Below are positions 36,446-44,793 of a DNA stretch of 60,389 nucleotides, one piece after another. This DNA is from Pseudomonas sp. AFG_SD02_1510_Pfu_092 (GTDB lineage: Bacteria > Pseudomonadota > Gammaproteobacteria > Pseudomonadales > Pseudomonadaceae): assembly GCF_003331055.1 (NCBI RefSeq), contig NZ_PUQD01000031.1:1-60389 (forward strand), given 5' to 3'. Under the pieces are notes generated by a model that had not been told where the DNA came from, ran no database searches, and saw only the letters and a program-made list of their open reading frames with translations. The position numbers were made by a program, and so were the translations under genes. Numbering within the stretch: position 1 is the first letter of the stretch; each line of letters begins with the position of its first letter.

Positions 36446-37858
36446 TCAGCCTGTCACCACTTCCTGCAAACACTGCCAAAGCCGCTCGACATCCGCCCGC
36501 TCGGTCGGCAGTGCGCCAATCGACACCCGCACCATCCACTGCCCGTCCAGCGTCGCTGGCGTCACATAGGCCTCACCGGACGCATTCAGCCGCTCGGCCC
36601 ACGCCTTGGTATGCGCATCCAGCGCCTGCCCTTGCAGCCCCGCCGGCCGATGGCGAATGCACAAGGTCTGCAACGGCACCGGTGCCAGCAGCTCCCACTG
36701 CGCCGCCGCGCCAACCTGCGCGGCCAGCCAGCGGGCATTGTCCAGGTCGCGCCGCAGCCGTGCCTGCAAGGCCTCCACACCCTCGCTACGCAGCATGAAC
36801 CACAGCTTCAAGGCCCGGAACCGCCGCCCCAGCGGGATGCCCCAGTCACGCAGGTTCTTCACCTCGCCGTCCACCGCCGATTGCAGGTAGCTGGGGTTGG
36901 TGCTCATCACCCGAATCAGGTGCTGCGGGTCGCGCACGTAGTAGATCGAACAATCGAAGGCCACACCCAGCCACTTGTGCGCATTGACCACCACCGAATC
37001 GGCCAGCTCGATGCCGTCCCACATCCAGCGGCATTCCGGCAGGATCATCGCCGAACCGGCCATGGCCGAGTCCACGTGCAGCCACAGGCCATGGGCCTGG
37101 GCGATCTCGCCGATTGGCCGCAGCGGGTCGAGGGCGGTGGTGGTGGTGGTGCCGGTGGTGGCGACCACCGCGCACGGCCGATTGCCAGCGGCCAGGTCCT
37201 GCTCGATCGCTGCTTGCAAGGCCTCCGGGCGCAGGGCGTATTGCTCGTCGGTGGCGATCAGGCGGATGTTTTCGCGGCCAAAACCGGCCAGCAGCGCGGC
37301 CTTGTCCACCGAGCTGTGGGCATGCGCGCTGACATACACGATCAACGGCCTGGCTTCGGCCTGCAGGCCGCCACGGACCAAGGCGTAGTCGGTGGCACGT
37401 TCCCGGGCGCTGATCAGCGCCACCAGGGTGCTGGTGGATGCGGTGTCCTGGATCACCCCGCTCCACTGCCCAGACAAGCCAAGCAGCTGGCGCAGCCAGT
37501 CGAGGGTGGTTTCTTCCAGTTCGCTCAGGGCCGGGCTGGACTGCCACGACAGGCCGAGTACGCCCAGGCCGGTGCTGAGGAAATCACCGAGGACCGACGA
37601 CAGCGTGCCATTGGAAGGGAAGTAGCCGTAGAAATGCGGGTGCTGCCAGTGGGACAGGCCGGGCATGACCAGCTGGTTGACGTCGTCGAGAATCGCCGCG
37701 AAAGGCTCGCCCTGGCGGGGGGCCTGGGCCGGCAAGGCGGCCTTGAGGTAGCCGGGGGCGACCTGGGCCATGACCGGGCGTTCGCCGACGGTCTGGCGGT
37801 AGTCGGCGATCAGGTCGATCAGTTGGTGGCCGTACTGGCGGAATTGTTCGGGGGTCAC
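36446..37858 (-). CDS. ddc: Aromatic-L-amino-acid (DOPA) decarboxylase
   Basis: This 470-residue member of the group II PLP decarboxylases starts at a GTG with AGGAG seven bases upstream. The PLP Lys is 295 in V-N-A-H-K-W-L-G-V. Asp263 (H-V-D-S-A) should contact the pyridine nitrogen, and His181 (H-A-H-S-S) should stack on the cofactor. The N-terminal W-Q-H-P-H-F-Y-G-Y-F-P-S motif near residue 71 is also typical. Length and motifs match the P. putida enzyme that I recall as preferring L-DOPA. It yields dopamine and CO2 in the cytoplasm. A LysR gene on the same strand upstream may regulate it. Confidence 0.9.
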   Translation of the reverse strand: MTPEQFRQYGHQLIDLIADYRQTVGERPVMAQVAPGYLKAALPAQAPRQGEPFAAILDDVNQLVMPGLSHWQHPHFYGYFPSNGTLSSVLGDFLSTGLGVLGLSWQSSPALSELEETTLDWLRQLLGLSGQWSGVIQDTASTSTLVALISARERATDYALVRGGLQAEARPLIVYVSAHAHSSVDKAALLAGFGRENIRLIATDEQYALRPEALQAAIEQDLAAGNRPCAVVATTGTTTTTALDPLRPIGEIAQAHGLWLHVDSAMAGSAMILPECRWMWDGIELADSVVVNAHKWLGVAFDCSIYYVRDPQHLIRVMSTNPSYLQSAVDGEVKNLRDWGIPLGRRFRALKLWFMLRSEGVEALQARLRRDLDNARWLAAQVGAAAQWELLAPVPLQTLCIRHRPAGLQGQALDAHTKAWAERLNASGEAYVTPATLDGQWMVRVSIGALPTERADVERLWQCLQEVVTG

Positions 37859-37893
37859 GCTCGGGCTCCTGTGGGTTGTTAGCCGCCTGTGCC

Positions 37894-37987
37894 GGCCTCT
37901 TCGCGGGTAAACCCGCTCCCACAGGTATTGCAACGTGCTTGAGAGCGATGCAGTTCTTGTGGGAGCGGGTTTACCCGCGAAGAGGCC
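37894..37987. repeat. REP inverted pair, perfect 30-bp arms
   Basis: Arms 37894-37923 and 37958-37987 are perfect reverse complements over 30 bases and carry the full P. putida REP sequence (GGCCTCTTCGCGGGTAAACC...). It separates the LysR gene end (38061) from the ddc start and so probably isolates the two transcripts. Confidence 0.92.
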
Positions 37988-38060
37988 AGTACAGACAACA
38001 CAATGCCCAACAGTCTAGGCAGCTATGCCGAACCGAATAACCCCGCCTTGCGCATACCTA

Positions 38061-39005
38061 CTATGGCAAACCCGCATGCCCACCCTGCACGCCGAACTGC
38101 GATTGGCGCCATAGCTCGAACACCCGGTTGCGCAACCAGCGGTGCTCGGCCGAAGCCTGCAGCCGCTGGTGCCAGACCACCCAGTAACGCTGGCTGTGCT
38201 CGATGAAGCCCAGCGGGCGCCAGGCCAGGTCATGCAGGCGGCACAGCTGCCGGGCGATGTGCTCGGGCACCGTGGCCAGCGCCTGGCTGTTGGCGATCAC
38301 CTGCACCGTGGCCGAAAAGAACGGCACTTCCAGGCTGACCCGCCGCTGCAGGCCCTGGGCGCGCAGGTGGCGGTCGATGAAACTGTCCTTGTCGCCGCCG
38401 CCGGAAATACGCACATGCTTGTGCGCCAGGTAATCGGCCTGGCTCAGCGCGCTGCAGACGGCCAGCGGGTGGTCGCGGTGCATCAGGCACACGGCGCGGT
38501 CCTCGCCCAGCAGGCGGCCGTGCAGGTTGGCTGGCGATTCATCGAACAGCGTGGTGGCCAGGTCGATCTCGCCGCTGGCCAGCAACGCATATTGGCCCGC
38601 CTGCCAGGTGCGGTACTCCAGCGATACGCCCGGCGCCTCGCGCTCCAGCGCCGCCACCAGCAGCGGCAACATGTGCTCGGCCACGTAATCGGAAGCCGCC
38701 AGGCAAAAGCGCCGCTCGCAGCGCGCCGGGTCGAACACGGCGGGCTGACGCAGGGCGTGCAGCGCTTCGAGTACCTGGCGCAACGGTTCGACCAGGGCTT
38801 CGGCATGCTCGCTGAGCACATAGCCACGGCCTTGGCGCACCAGCAGCGGGTCGTCGAAGGCTTCGCGCAGGTGGGCCAGCTGGCGGCTGAGGGCCGACTG
38901 GCTGACGCCCAGGCGCTCGGCGGCGTGGCTGAGGTTCTTCAGCTGCAACAGGTGGTCAAGGGTACGCAGGTGGGCGAGGCTGAGGGAGGCGAAGGTGGGG
39001 TTCAT
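38061..39005 (-). CDS. LysR-family transcriptional regulator (upstream of ddc)
   Basis: This 314-residue protein has an N-terminal helix-turn-helix (L-R-T-L-D-H-L-L, A-A-E-R-L-G-V-S-Q-S-A-L-S-R-Q) and a substrate-binding domain of the NodD/LeuO-like group, as judged by D-D-P-L-L-V-R-Q-G-R-G. The start at 39005 follows GGGAG; a longer reading enters REP DNA. It is read in the same direction as ddc with a REP pair between. Because no divergent gene adjoins it, its target is uncertain; ddc is the nearest candidate. Confidence 0.82.
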   Translation of the reverse strand: MNPTFASLSLAHLRTLDHLLQLKNLSHAAERLGVSQSALSRQLAHLREAFDDPLLVRQGRGYVLSEHAEALVEPLRQVLEALHALRQPAVFDPARCERRFCLAASDYVAEHMLPLLVAALEREAPGVSLEYRTWQAGQYALLASGEIDLATTLFDESPANLHGRLLGEDRAVCLMHRDHPLAVCSALSQADYLAHKHVRISGGGDKDSFIDRHLRAQGLQRRVSLEVPFFSATVQVIANSQALATVPEHIARQLCRLHDLAWRPLGFIEHSQRYWVVWHQRLQASAEHRWLRNRVFELWRQSQFGVQGGHAGLP

Positions 39006-39033
39006 ACAGGCTCCCTTCCAGAGAATCGACCGG

Positions 39034-39138
39034 CCCAATCGCCGGCAAGCCAGCTCCCACAGGGTCATCCACAACCGTTGGGGCTTGTGCTGTACCTGTG
39101 GGAGCTGGCTTGCCGGCGATTGGGCCGCAAAGCGGCCC
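39034..39138. repeat. REP inverted pair with 29-bp arms and terminal hairpin
   Basis: Arms 39034-39062 and 39096-39124 are perfect reverse complements. They merge into the hairpin GGGCCGC-AAA-GCGGCCC at 39122-39138, just after the yebC-family gene end at 39151 (minus strand). Confidence 0.88.
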
Positions 39139-39150
39139 CAAAGAATCAGA

Positions 39151-39861
39151 TCAGTCGGTCAGACCGACGTACACGTTCTGCACATCATCGTTCTCGTCGA
39201 TCGCCTCGAGGAACGCTTCTACCTCGGCCAGCGCCTCAGCACTCAGGCTGGCGGCGCTGACCGGGTTTTTCGGGGTGTAGCCGATCTTCGCCGAGGTCAC
39301 GGTGAAGCCATGCTCCGGCAGGGCTTTTTGCACCGCGTCGAGGTCGGTGGTGTCGGTGATGAACAGGGTCGAGCCCTCCTCTTCACCCTCTTCGAAGTCC
39401 TGGGCACCGGCTTCGATCGCGGCCATTTCCGGGTCGGCGTCGCCTTCCGGGGTGGCTTCGATCAGGCCGACATGGTTGAAGTCCCAGGTTACCGAACCGC
39501 TGGCACCCAGCTGGCCCTTGCGGAACAGCACACGGATTTGCGCGACGGTGCGGTTGACGTTGTCGGTCAGGCACTCGACGATCAGCGGCACCTGGTGCGG
39601 GGCGAAGCCCTCATAGCTGACGGCATGGTATTGCACGGCTTCGCCGTCCAGGCCGGCGCCTTTCTTGATGGCGCGTTCCAGCGTTTCACGGGTCATCGAG
39701 GCTTTCTTGGCCTGGGCGATGGCCAGGCGCAGGCGCGGGTTCATGTCCGGGTCGGCGCCAGATTTGGCAGCAATCTGAATTTCCTTGGCCAGCTTGCCCA
39801 TGATCTTGCCCTTGGCGTTGGCAGCTGTTTCTCTATGCTTGGCTTTCCACTGTGCGCCCAT
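39151..39861 (-). CDS. yebC: YebC/PmpR-family protein
   Basis: This 236-residue protein covers the whole YebC fold: the N-terminal three-helix domain with W-K-A-K-H-R-E and [14 protein letters not shown], then two alpha-beta domains with an acidic segment (E-E-G-E-E-E-G) near 165. Family members act as DNA-binding regulators (PmpR), and some relieve ribosome stalling at polyproline (YebC translation factors). This copy is not next to ruvC and is likely the YeeN-type paralogue, so its role could be either. It is a single-gene unit. Confidence 0.88.
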   Translation of the reverse strand: MGAQWKAKHRETAANAKGKIMGKLAKEIQIAAKSGADPDMNPRLRLAIAQAKKASMTRETLERAIKKGAGLDGEAVQYHAVSYEGFAPHQVPLIVECLTDNVNRTVAQIRVLFRKGQLGASGSVTWDFNHVGLIEATPEGDADPEMAAIEAGAQDFEEGEEEGSTLFITDTTDLDAVQKALPEHGFTVTSAKIGYTPKNPVSAASLSAEALAEVEAFLEAIDENDDVQNVYVGLTD

Positions 39862-39958
39862 GTCGACTCTCTTGTTTCAGCGGCCGGTTCAGGAAGCGAC
39901 CGGCCAAAAGTGGGTGCAGTTTATACGCCCTCAGCCCCGCGTTCGACAAGCAATCTCG

Positions 39959-41350
39959 TCAGCCTTTATCGGCTTTGCCTGCCGCCGCAGCGAAGCGCGC
40001 CAGGCGCACATCCAGCCGCCGCGGACGCAGGCCACGGTCCTCGGCGCGCTCCTTGCGGCGGATGGCATTGCGCACCAGCAGCGAGCCCAGGTAGCGAATC
40101 GGCTCGGGCGGGAACAGCCCGAGCGGGCCTTTGACCAGTGGCGAGCGGGTCCACGGGTTGTCCAGCCCCAGCGCCAGCGACGAGAGGATCTGCCCGCCCA
40201 TGTGGCACGGCCCGACACCGCTGCCGGAGTAACCTAAGCCGTAGAACACGTTGCCCTGCCCGTCCAGCCGGCCGAAGAACGGCAAGCCGGTCACCGAGCG
40301 GTCGGACGGCCCGTTCCAGCTGGCCGCCAGCGGCACCCCGGCCAACGCCGGGAAGAACTCGCCCAGGCTTTCGCGCAATAGCGACTGGTACGGTGAGGGC
40401 TGGTCGAACACCGGCAGCATGCGCCCACCGTAGGCGAAGGTATTACCGCCCTTGCCGAGCATCAGCCGACCGTCACCGGTGTTGTGGTAGTAATGCACGA
40501 AGATGCGCGAATCGAGCACGCTGACGCCGCTGTCCAGGCCAACCTGGCGCAGCAGGTCGGGGCACGGTTCAGTGATGACCATGTCGCTGGAAACAATCGC
40601 CACGCTGCGTTCGAACTGCGGGAAGGCGCGCGCCATCCAGGCGTTGAGGCCCAGCACCACGCGGTCGGCGCGCACGCTACCGCCGGCCGTGCGCAGGTGC
40701 ACCGGCGCGCCGTGCTGCAAAGCGGTCATGGCAGTGCCCTCGAAGATTCGCACACCGCGCTGCAACGCCACCCGGCGCAGGCCACGCACCAGCTTGCCCG
40801 GCTGCACGGTGGCGGCCGCCGGCGAAAACCAGCCCTCCAGATGCCGCGCCGAACCGGCCAGGCGCTGCACCTGCTGCAGCGGCAGGCGGCTGAACGAATT
40901 GATGCCCTTGCGCTGCAGCGCTGCGATCACCGCGTCGGTGGCACCCACCTGGGCGGCGTTGCTGGCGGTGTACAGCGTGCCGTCCAGGCGGTAGTCGCAG
41001 TCGATGCCATTGGCCGCACAGAACGCGCCGATGGCACTGATGCTGCGCTCCGACTCGCGCACCAGGCGCACCGCCTCGGCCACCCCGAACAGGCGTTCGA
41101 GGGTGAAGTACTTGGCCGACCAGGACAGCGCACAACCGCCATTGCGGCCACTGGCCCCGGCACCGCAGATGTCGGCCTCGATCAGCACCACATCCAGCGC
41201 CGGCAGCGCCTCCTTGAGCATCAACGCGGTCCACAGGCCGGTATAGCCGCCGCCGACGATGCACACATCGCAACGGGTATCGCCTTGCAACGGTGGGCAT
41301 ACCGCCTCGTGCGCCGCATCCAGGGCCTGTTGCAACCAGAAGGGTCTCAT
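39959..41350 (-). CDS. FAD-dependent amine/amino-acid oxidoreductase (DAO family, PuuB-like)
   Basis: This 463-residue protein has an N-terminal FAD-binding segment, C-I-V-G-G-G-Y-T-G-L-W-T-A near residue 30, and the second dinucleotide-binding feature G-A-S-G-R-N-G-G near 66. At the end it has the DAO-type G-L-G-Y-S-G-S-G-V (about 370-380). The G-A-S-G-R-N-G-G wording is typical of gamma-glutamylputrescine oxidoreductase-like enzymes that oxidise secondary or primary amines. AGGAAAG precedes the ATG. It ends the operon with the transporter at 41366-42682, 15 bases upstream. The substrate is unknown. Confidence 0.83.
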   Translation of the reverse strand: MRPFWLQQALDAAHEAVCPPLQGDTRCDVCIVGGGYTGLWTALMLKEALPALDVVLIEADICGAGASGRNGGCALSWSAKYFTLERLFGVAEAVRLVRESERSISAIGAFCAANGIDCDYRLDGTLYTASNAAQVGATDAVIAALQRKGINSFSRLPLQQVQRLAGSARHLEGWFSPAAATVQPGKLVRGLRRVALQRGVRIFEGTAMTALQHGAPVHLRTAGGSVRADRVVLGLNAWMARAFPQFERSVAIVSSDMVITEPCPDLLRQVGLDSGVSVLDSRIFVHYYHNTGDGRLMLGKGGNTFAYGGRMLPVFDQPSPYQSLLRESLGEFFPALAGVPLAASWNGPSDRSVTGLPFFGRLDGQGNVFYGLGYSGSGVGPCHMGGQILSSLALGLDNPWTRSPLVKGPLGLFPPEPIRYLGSLLVRNAIRRKERAEDRGLRPRRLDVRLARFAAAAGKADKG

Positions 41351-41365
41351 TCGCTCGCTTTCCTG

Positions 41366-42682
41366 TCAGGTACGCAGTGGCTTGATTGCCATGCTGGTGT
41401 TGGGTGCCACATCGCTGCTTTGCGCGGCGCTGGCCGGGCGGCTGTTCCAGTGCGGCAGCAGCACCAGCGCCGAAAACAGCGCGCAGCCGGCGAACACGAT
41501 GAACACCGTGACACCGTCGAAATACCCTGGCAGCAGCCCGCCCAGCACCGCGCCCACCGAGCCGCAGCCGTTGACGAAGCCCGCGGCGGTGGCGCCGGCC
41601 TTGGCGGTGCCGAAGTCGATGGCGGCAGCGCCGCTGATCATCGAATCCGGGCCATACAGGGTCAGGCCCATGACGAACAGCAGGGCCACCACCAGGATCA
41701 CGCTGCCGGTGTGCATCGCCGCCATGAACGCCGCCAGGGCCATGGTCAGCAACACCAGGCTGATGACGCAGGCTGGCATGCGCCGGGCGCCGAACAGCTT
41801 GTCGGAGGCCAGGCCGATGATGATCGGGCCGAGCAGCCCGGCCAGCTCGAAGGCGGTCGGGATGATCGCTGCACCGACCTTGCCCACCGAGGGCATCTGC
41901 TCGAAGACGATCACCGGCCCCCACAGCAGGATGGCGTAGCGCGCCGGTTTCAACAGGAAGTACGCAAGCCCCAGGGTCAACACCGTGCGATTGCGCATGA
42001 TTTCCTTCAGGGGTGCCCATACGCTGCACAGGTTGCCGGCCGGGGCCATGCTCTGCGGCTCGGGCTCGACGGCCGGCAGGCCGACGTCTTCAGGCTTGTT
42101 GCGCTGCAGGAAGAAGAACAGCACAGCCACCAGGGCCACCACCGCGGCACTGGAAAAGAACGCCGCGTGCCAGCTGCCGACCAGGGTATACGCCCACCAC
42201 CCGGCAAACGGCGACGCCACCAGGCCGCCAAAGGCATAGCAGGAACTCCACAGGCCCAGCACCCGCCCACGCTGCGAGGCCGGGAAGAAACTGCCGATGT
42301 TCTTGCACAACCCGGCCCAGCCGGTCGATTGCGCCAAGCCTTGCACCAGCATGCAGGTGGCGAAGATCGGGAAGGTCGCGTAACTGCCCATCACCACCGC
42401 TGCGGCCGCCGAAATCAGCAGGCCGCCAAGCACCACCACGCGCGGGCCGAAGCGGTCGGCAAGCATGCCCCAGGTGAATTGGCCGACGGCGTAGGCGGCC
42501 AGGTAGATGGCGTCGAGGTTGGCCATGGCGGCCTTGTCGAGCATGAAGTTTGGGTCTTCGGCGATGCCCAGCTTGGCCACCGAGAACGCCTTGCGGGTGA
42601 AATAGAAGGCGGCGTAGGCCAGCCAGGTAATAGCGAAAATCTGCATGCGCCAGCGTTTGAACGCGGCTAGGGATTGGTTCAT
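41366..42682 (-). CDS. MFS transporter of the OPA (organophosphate/phosphonate antiporter) type
   Basis: This 438-residue twelve-helix transporter has the N-terminal Y-A-A-F-Y-F-T-R-K-A-F-S-V-A-K seen in GlpT/UhpC/PgtP relatives, G-M-L-A-D-R-F-G-P-R between TM2 and TM3, and G-L-A-Q-S-T-G-W in TM4. OPA members carry phosphorylated or phosphonate compounds. Paired with an amine oxidase and a divergent LysR regulator, an amino-phosphonate or phospho-amine is a reasonable guess for the cargo, but no phosphonatase or transaminase gene lies nearby. Confidence 0.82.
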   Translation of the reverse strand: MNQSLAAFKRWRMQIFAITWLAYAAFYFTRKAFSVAKLGIAEDPNFMLDKAAMANLDAIYLAAYAVGQFTWGMLADRFGPRVVVLGGLLISAAAAVVMGSYATFPIFATCMLVQGLAQSTGWAGLCKNIGSFFPASQRGRVLGLWSSCYAFGGLVASPFAGWWAYTLVGSWHAAFFSSAAVVALVAVLFFFLQRNKPEDVGLPAVEPEPQSMAPAGNLCSVWAPLKEIMRNRTVLTLGLAYFLLKPARYAILLWGPVIVFEQMPSVGKVGAAIIPTAFELAGLLGPIIIGLASDKLFGARRMPACVISLVLLTMALAAFMAAMHTGSVILVVALLFVMGLTLYGPDSMISGAAAIDFGTAKAGATAAGFVNGCGSVGAVLGGLLPGYFDGVTVFIVFAGCALFSALVLLPHWNSRPASAAQSSDVAPNTSMAIKPLRT

Positions 42683-42867
42683 GTCAGTCTGACCTCTTGC
42701 TCAAGTGTGCCGGCAGAATGTGAAGAAACGCCTGTCTTGTTCTTGTGTTACGCACAGCGATGACGGGCTGTCATCGGGTCAGATGGCGCCGTGTGGGTGC
42801 CATGGCCCTGGCGGCGCTCGTGGTGCCAGCGTCGGGCTGAACAGCATGGAAACAGCTGCGGAAAAAT

Positions 42868-42888
42868 AAATAAAATCGATTTATCGTA
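42868..42888. promoter_or_regulatory. Candidate LysR operator/promoter, AT-rich palindrome
   Basis: In the 242-base divergent gap, the AT-rich stretch around AAATCGATTT (42873-42882, perfect palindrome) lies about 45 bases before the LysR start. Its place suits an autoregulatory site. Confidence is low because such palindromes occur by chance in AT-rich DNA. Confidence 0.3.
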
Positions 42889-42924
42889 TTACTCACATAA
42901 GCCCAGCTTGTTACTGAGGTCGCC

Positions 42925-43794
42925 ATGTCGGTTTCCCATGCTCAACTCAAGGCCTTTCATGCCGTGGCCGTACACGGCAGCTTTACCCGTGCGGCAGAAA
43001 AGCTGTTTCTGACCCAGCCGGCGGTGTCGGACCAGGTACGCAAACTCGAGGAACGCTTCGGCGTGTTGCTGTTCCACCGCAACAAGCGCTCGGTGCAACT
43101 CACCGACCTGGGCGAGCGCCTGCTGGGCATCAGCCAGCGCCTGTTCGCCTGCGAGGCCGAGGCCCACGAGCTGCTGCAGGATTCGCGCGCCCTGCACACC
43201 GGCAGCCTGGTGCTGGCGGTGGATGCGCCGGTGCACGTGCTGCCGCAGATCGCCCGCTTCTGCCAGCGCTATCCGGGGATTCAGGTCAAGGTCGAGACCG
43301 GCAACAGCGACGAGTCGCTGGCCCGGCTGTTCAGCTACCAGGCCGACCTGGCCCTGCTCGGGCGGGATGTCGATGACGAGCGCCTGCACTGCCTGCCGCT
43401 GCGGCGCGACCCGATGGTGGCGTTCGTTGCCCACCAGCACCCGTGGGCCAGCCGCGGCGCGATCAGCCTGGCGGACCTGGACGATATGCCGCTGGTGCTG
43501 CGCGAGCCCGGCTCGGTGACGCGGCAGACCCTGGAAGAGGAGATGCGCCGGGCCGGGCTGCGGATTCGCCCGGCGATCCAGGTGGAGGGCCGCGAGGCGG
43601 CGCGCGAAGCAGTGGTGGTGGGGATTGGCGTGGGGGTGGTGTCGGCGGCGGAATTTGGTGCGGATGCGCGGGTGTGTGCGTTGCCGATCGTCGATTGCCA
43701 GCGGCACCTCACCGAGACCCTGGTGTGCCTGAGCGAGCAGCGTACACGGCGGGTTGTGGCGACCTTTCTGCAGATGGTGGAGGATGGGTTGTAA
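42925..43794 (+). CDS. LysR-family transcriptional regulator (divergent from OPA transporter)
   Basis: This 289-residue protein has an N-terminal HTH (S-F-T-R-A-A-E-K-L-F-L-T-Q-P-A-V-S-D-Q) of the CysB/CysL-like group and an effector domain with D-A-P-V-H-V-L-P-Q-I-A-R near residue 100 and the late loop V-V-G-I-G-V-G-V-V. It is divergent from the transporter/oxidase operon, the classical LysR setting, and GAGG precedes the ATG. It most likely activates that operon in response to the transported compound. Confidence 0.85.
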   Translation: MSVSHAQLKAFHAVAVHGSFTRAAEKLFLTQPAVSDQVRKLEERFGVLLFHRNKRSVQLTDLGERLLGISQRLFACEAEAHELLQDSRALHTGSLVLAVDAPVHVLPQIARFCQRYPGIQVKVETGNSDESLARLFSYQADLALLGRDVDDERLHCLPLRRDPMVAFVAHQHPWASRGAISLADLDDMPLVLREPGSVTRQTLEEEMRRAGLRIRPAIQVEGREAAREAVVVGIGVGVVSAAEFGADARVCALPIVDCQRHLTETLVCLSEQRTRRVVATFLQMVEDGL

Positions 43795-43817
43795 ACCTGT
43801 GCCGGCCCCTTCGCGGG

Positions 43818-43860
43818 CTCTGTGGGAGCGGGTTTACCCGCGAAGAGGCCGGTACAGGCA
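43818..43860. repeat. REP element
   Basis: A REP core (TGTGGGAGCGGGTTTACCCGCGAAGAGGCCGG) lies between the convergent LysR and tam genes, with a second partial arm at about 43803-43815. Confidence 0.75.
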
Positions 43861-43886
43861 ACCCGACCATCCTGCGAGGCCTGGCG

Positions 43887-44663
43887 CTAGCGGGTAGCGA
43901 TCACGAACAACCGCGGGAACGGCAGCAGCACTTTGCCATCGGTGGCGGGCGGATAATCACGCTGCATGGCCTGCAGGTACATCTGCAGAAAGGCCACCTG
44001 TTCTTGCTCATCGAGCCTGGCCAGATACGGCCGCAGCGCCGACCCCTTGAACCATTCCACCACCGCTTCGGCACCGCCGGGCAACGGGTGATGATAGGTG
44101 GTGCGCCACACATCCACCCGCGCGCACAGCGGGCTGAGCAGGTCGTAGTAGAACGCTGCGGCGTGGCGTGGCGGCAATTGGAAATCGGCAAATTTCGCCG
44201 CCCACGGGCCCTGGCTGGCGATTTCACGCAGCTGCCGGTGGGCCGGCTCGTCGAGGTTGTCCGGGGTCTGCACGGCCAGGCTGGCGCCTTCGCTCAACTG
44301 GCGCACCAGGTGCGGGTACAGCGAGGCGTGGTCGGGCAGCCATTGCAGCGAGGCATTGGCCAGGATCAGGTCTTGCGGTTCGGGGGCGGACCAGCTGGCG
44401 ATGTCACCGACGACCGTGCGCACGCGAGGGATGCACAGGCGTTTGCGTTCGCGCGCCTTGTCGATCATGTCCGGGTCGCTGTCCAGGGCGGTCACCTGGG
44501 CGTCCGGGCAGCGTTGCAGCAGTACCTCGGTGGAGTTGCCAGGGCCACAGCCCAGGTCGGTGGCGTGGCGCACCGGGCGCGGTGGCACGGCGGCGAGCAG
44601 GTCGCGTACGGCGCGGGTACGCTCGTCTTCGAACTGGGAATACTGGGTGGCGGACCAGGCCAT
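43887..44663 (-). CDS. tam: Trans-aconitate 2-methyltransferase
   Basis: This 258-residue class I SAM methyltransferase begins M-A-W-S-A-T-Q-Y, like the Tam family (W-x-x-x-x-Y-x-x-F then E-R-T-R). SAM motif I is D-L-G-C-G-P-G-N-S-T near residue 36, motif II has A-L-D-S-D-P-D-M near 58, and L-A-N-A-S-L-Q-W-L lies near 100. It methylates trans-aconitate, a side product that inhibits the TCA cycle. AAAGGAG six bases before the ATG at 44663 fixes the start. It is apparently a single-gene unit, 130 bases downstream of the permease gene. Confidence 0.88.
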   Translation of the reverse strand: MAWSATQYSQFEDERTRAVRDLLAAVPPRPVRHATDLGCGPGNSTEVLLQRCPDAQVTALDSDPDMIDKARERKRLCIPRVRTVVGDIASWSAPEPQDLILANASLQWLPDHASLYPHLVRQLSEGASLAVQTPDNLDEPAHRQLREIASQGPWAAKFADFQLPPRHAAAFYYDLLSPLCARVDVWRTTYHHPLPGGAEAVVEWFKGSALRPYLARLDEQEQVAFLQMYLQAMQRDYPPATDGKVLLPFPRLFVIATR

Positions 44664-44793
44664 GTGCGGCTCCTTTGCGCGGGCTAAATGCTCAGCATAT
44701 GCCATCTACCCTGGTCTGATAGGTTTGATGCGGTCCTTTGTGGAAGCGGCCGGGTCCTCGCGGGAGCCGGCCGTTTCGCCAAGCGAATGACGC

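Noticed and set aside
37894..37987. Regular repeats considered as a CRISPR array
   Set aside because: The repeats are inverted REP pairs scattered singly, without uniform spacers or cas genes.
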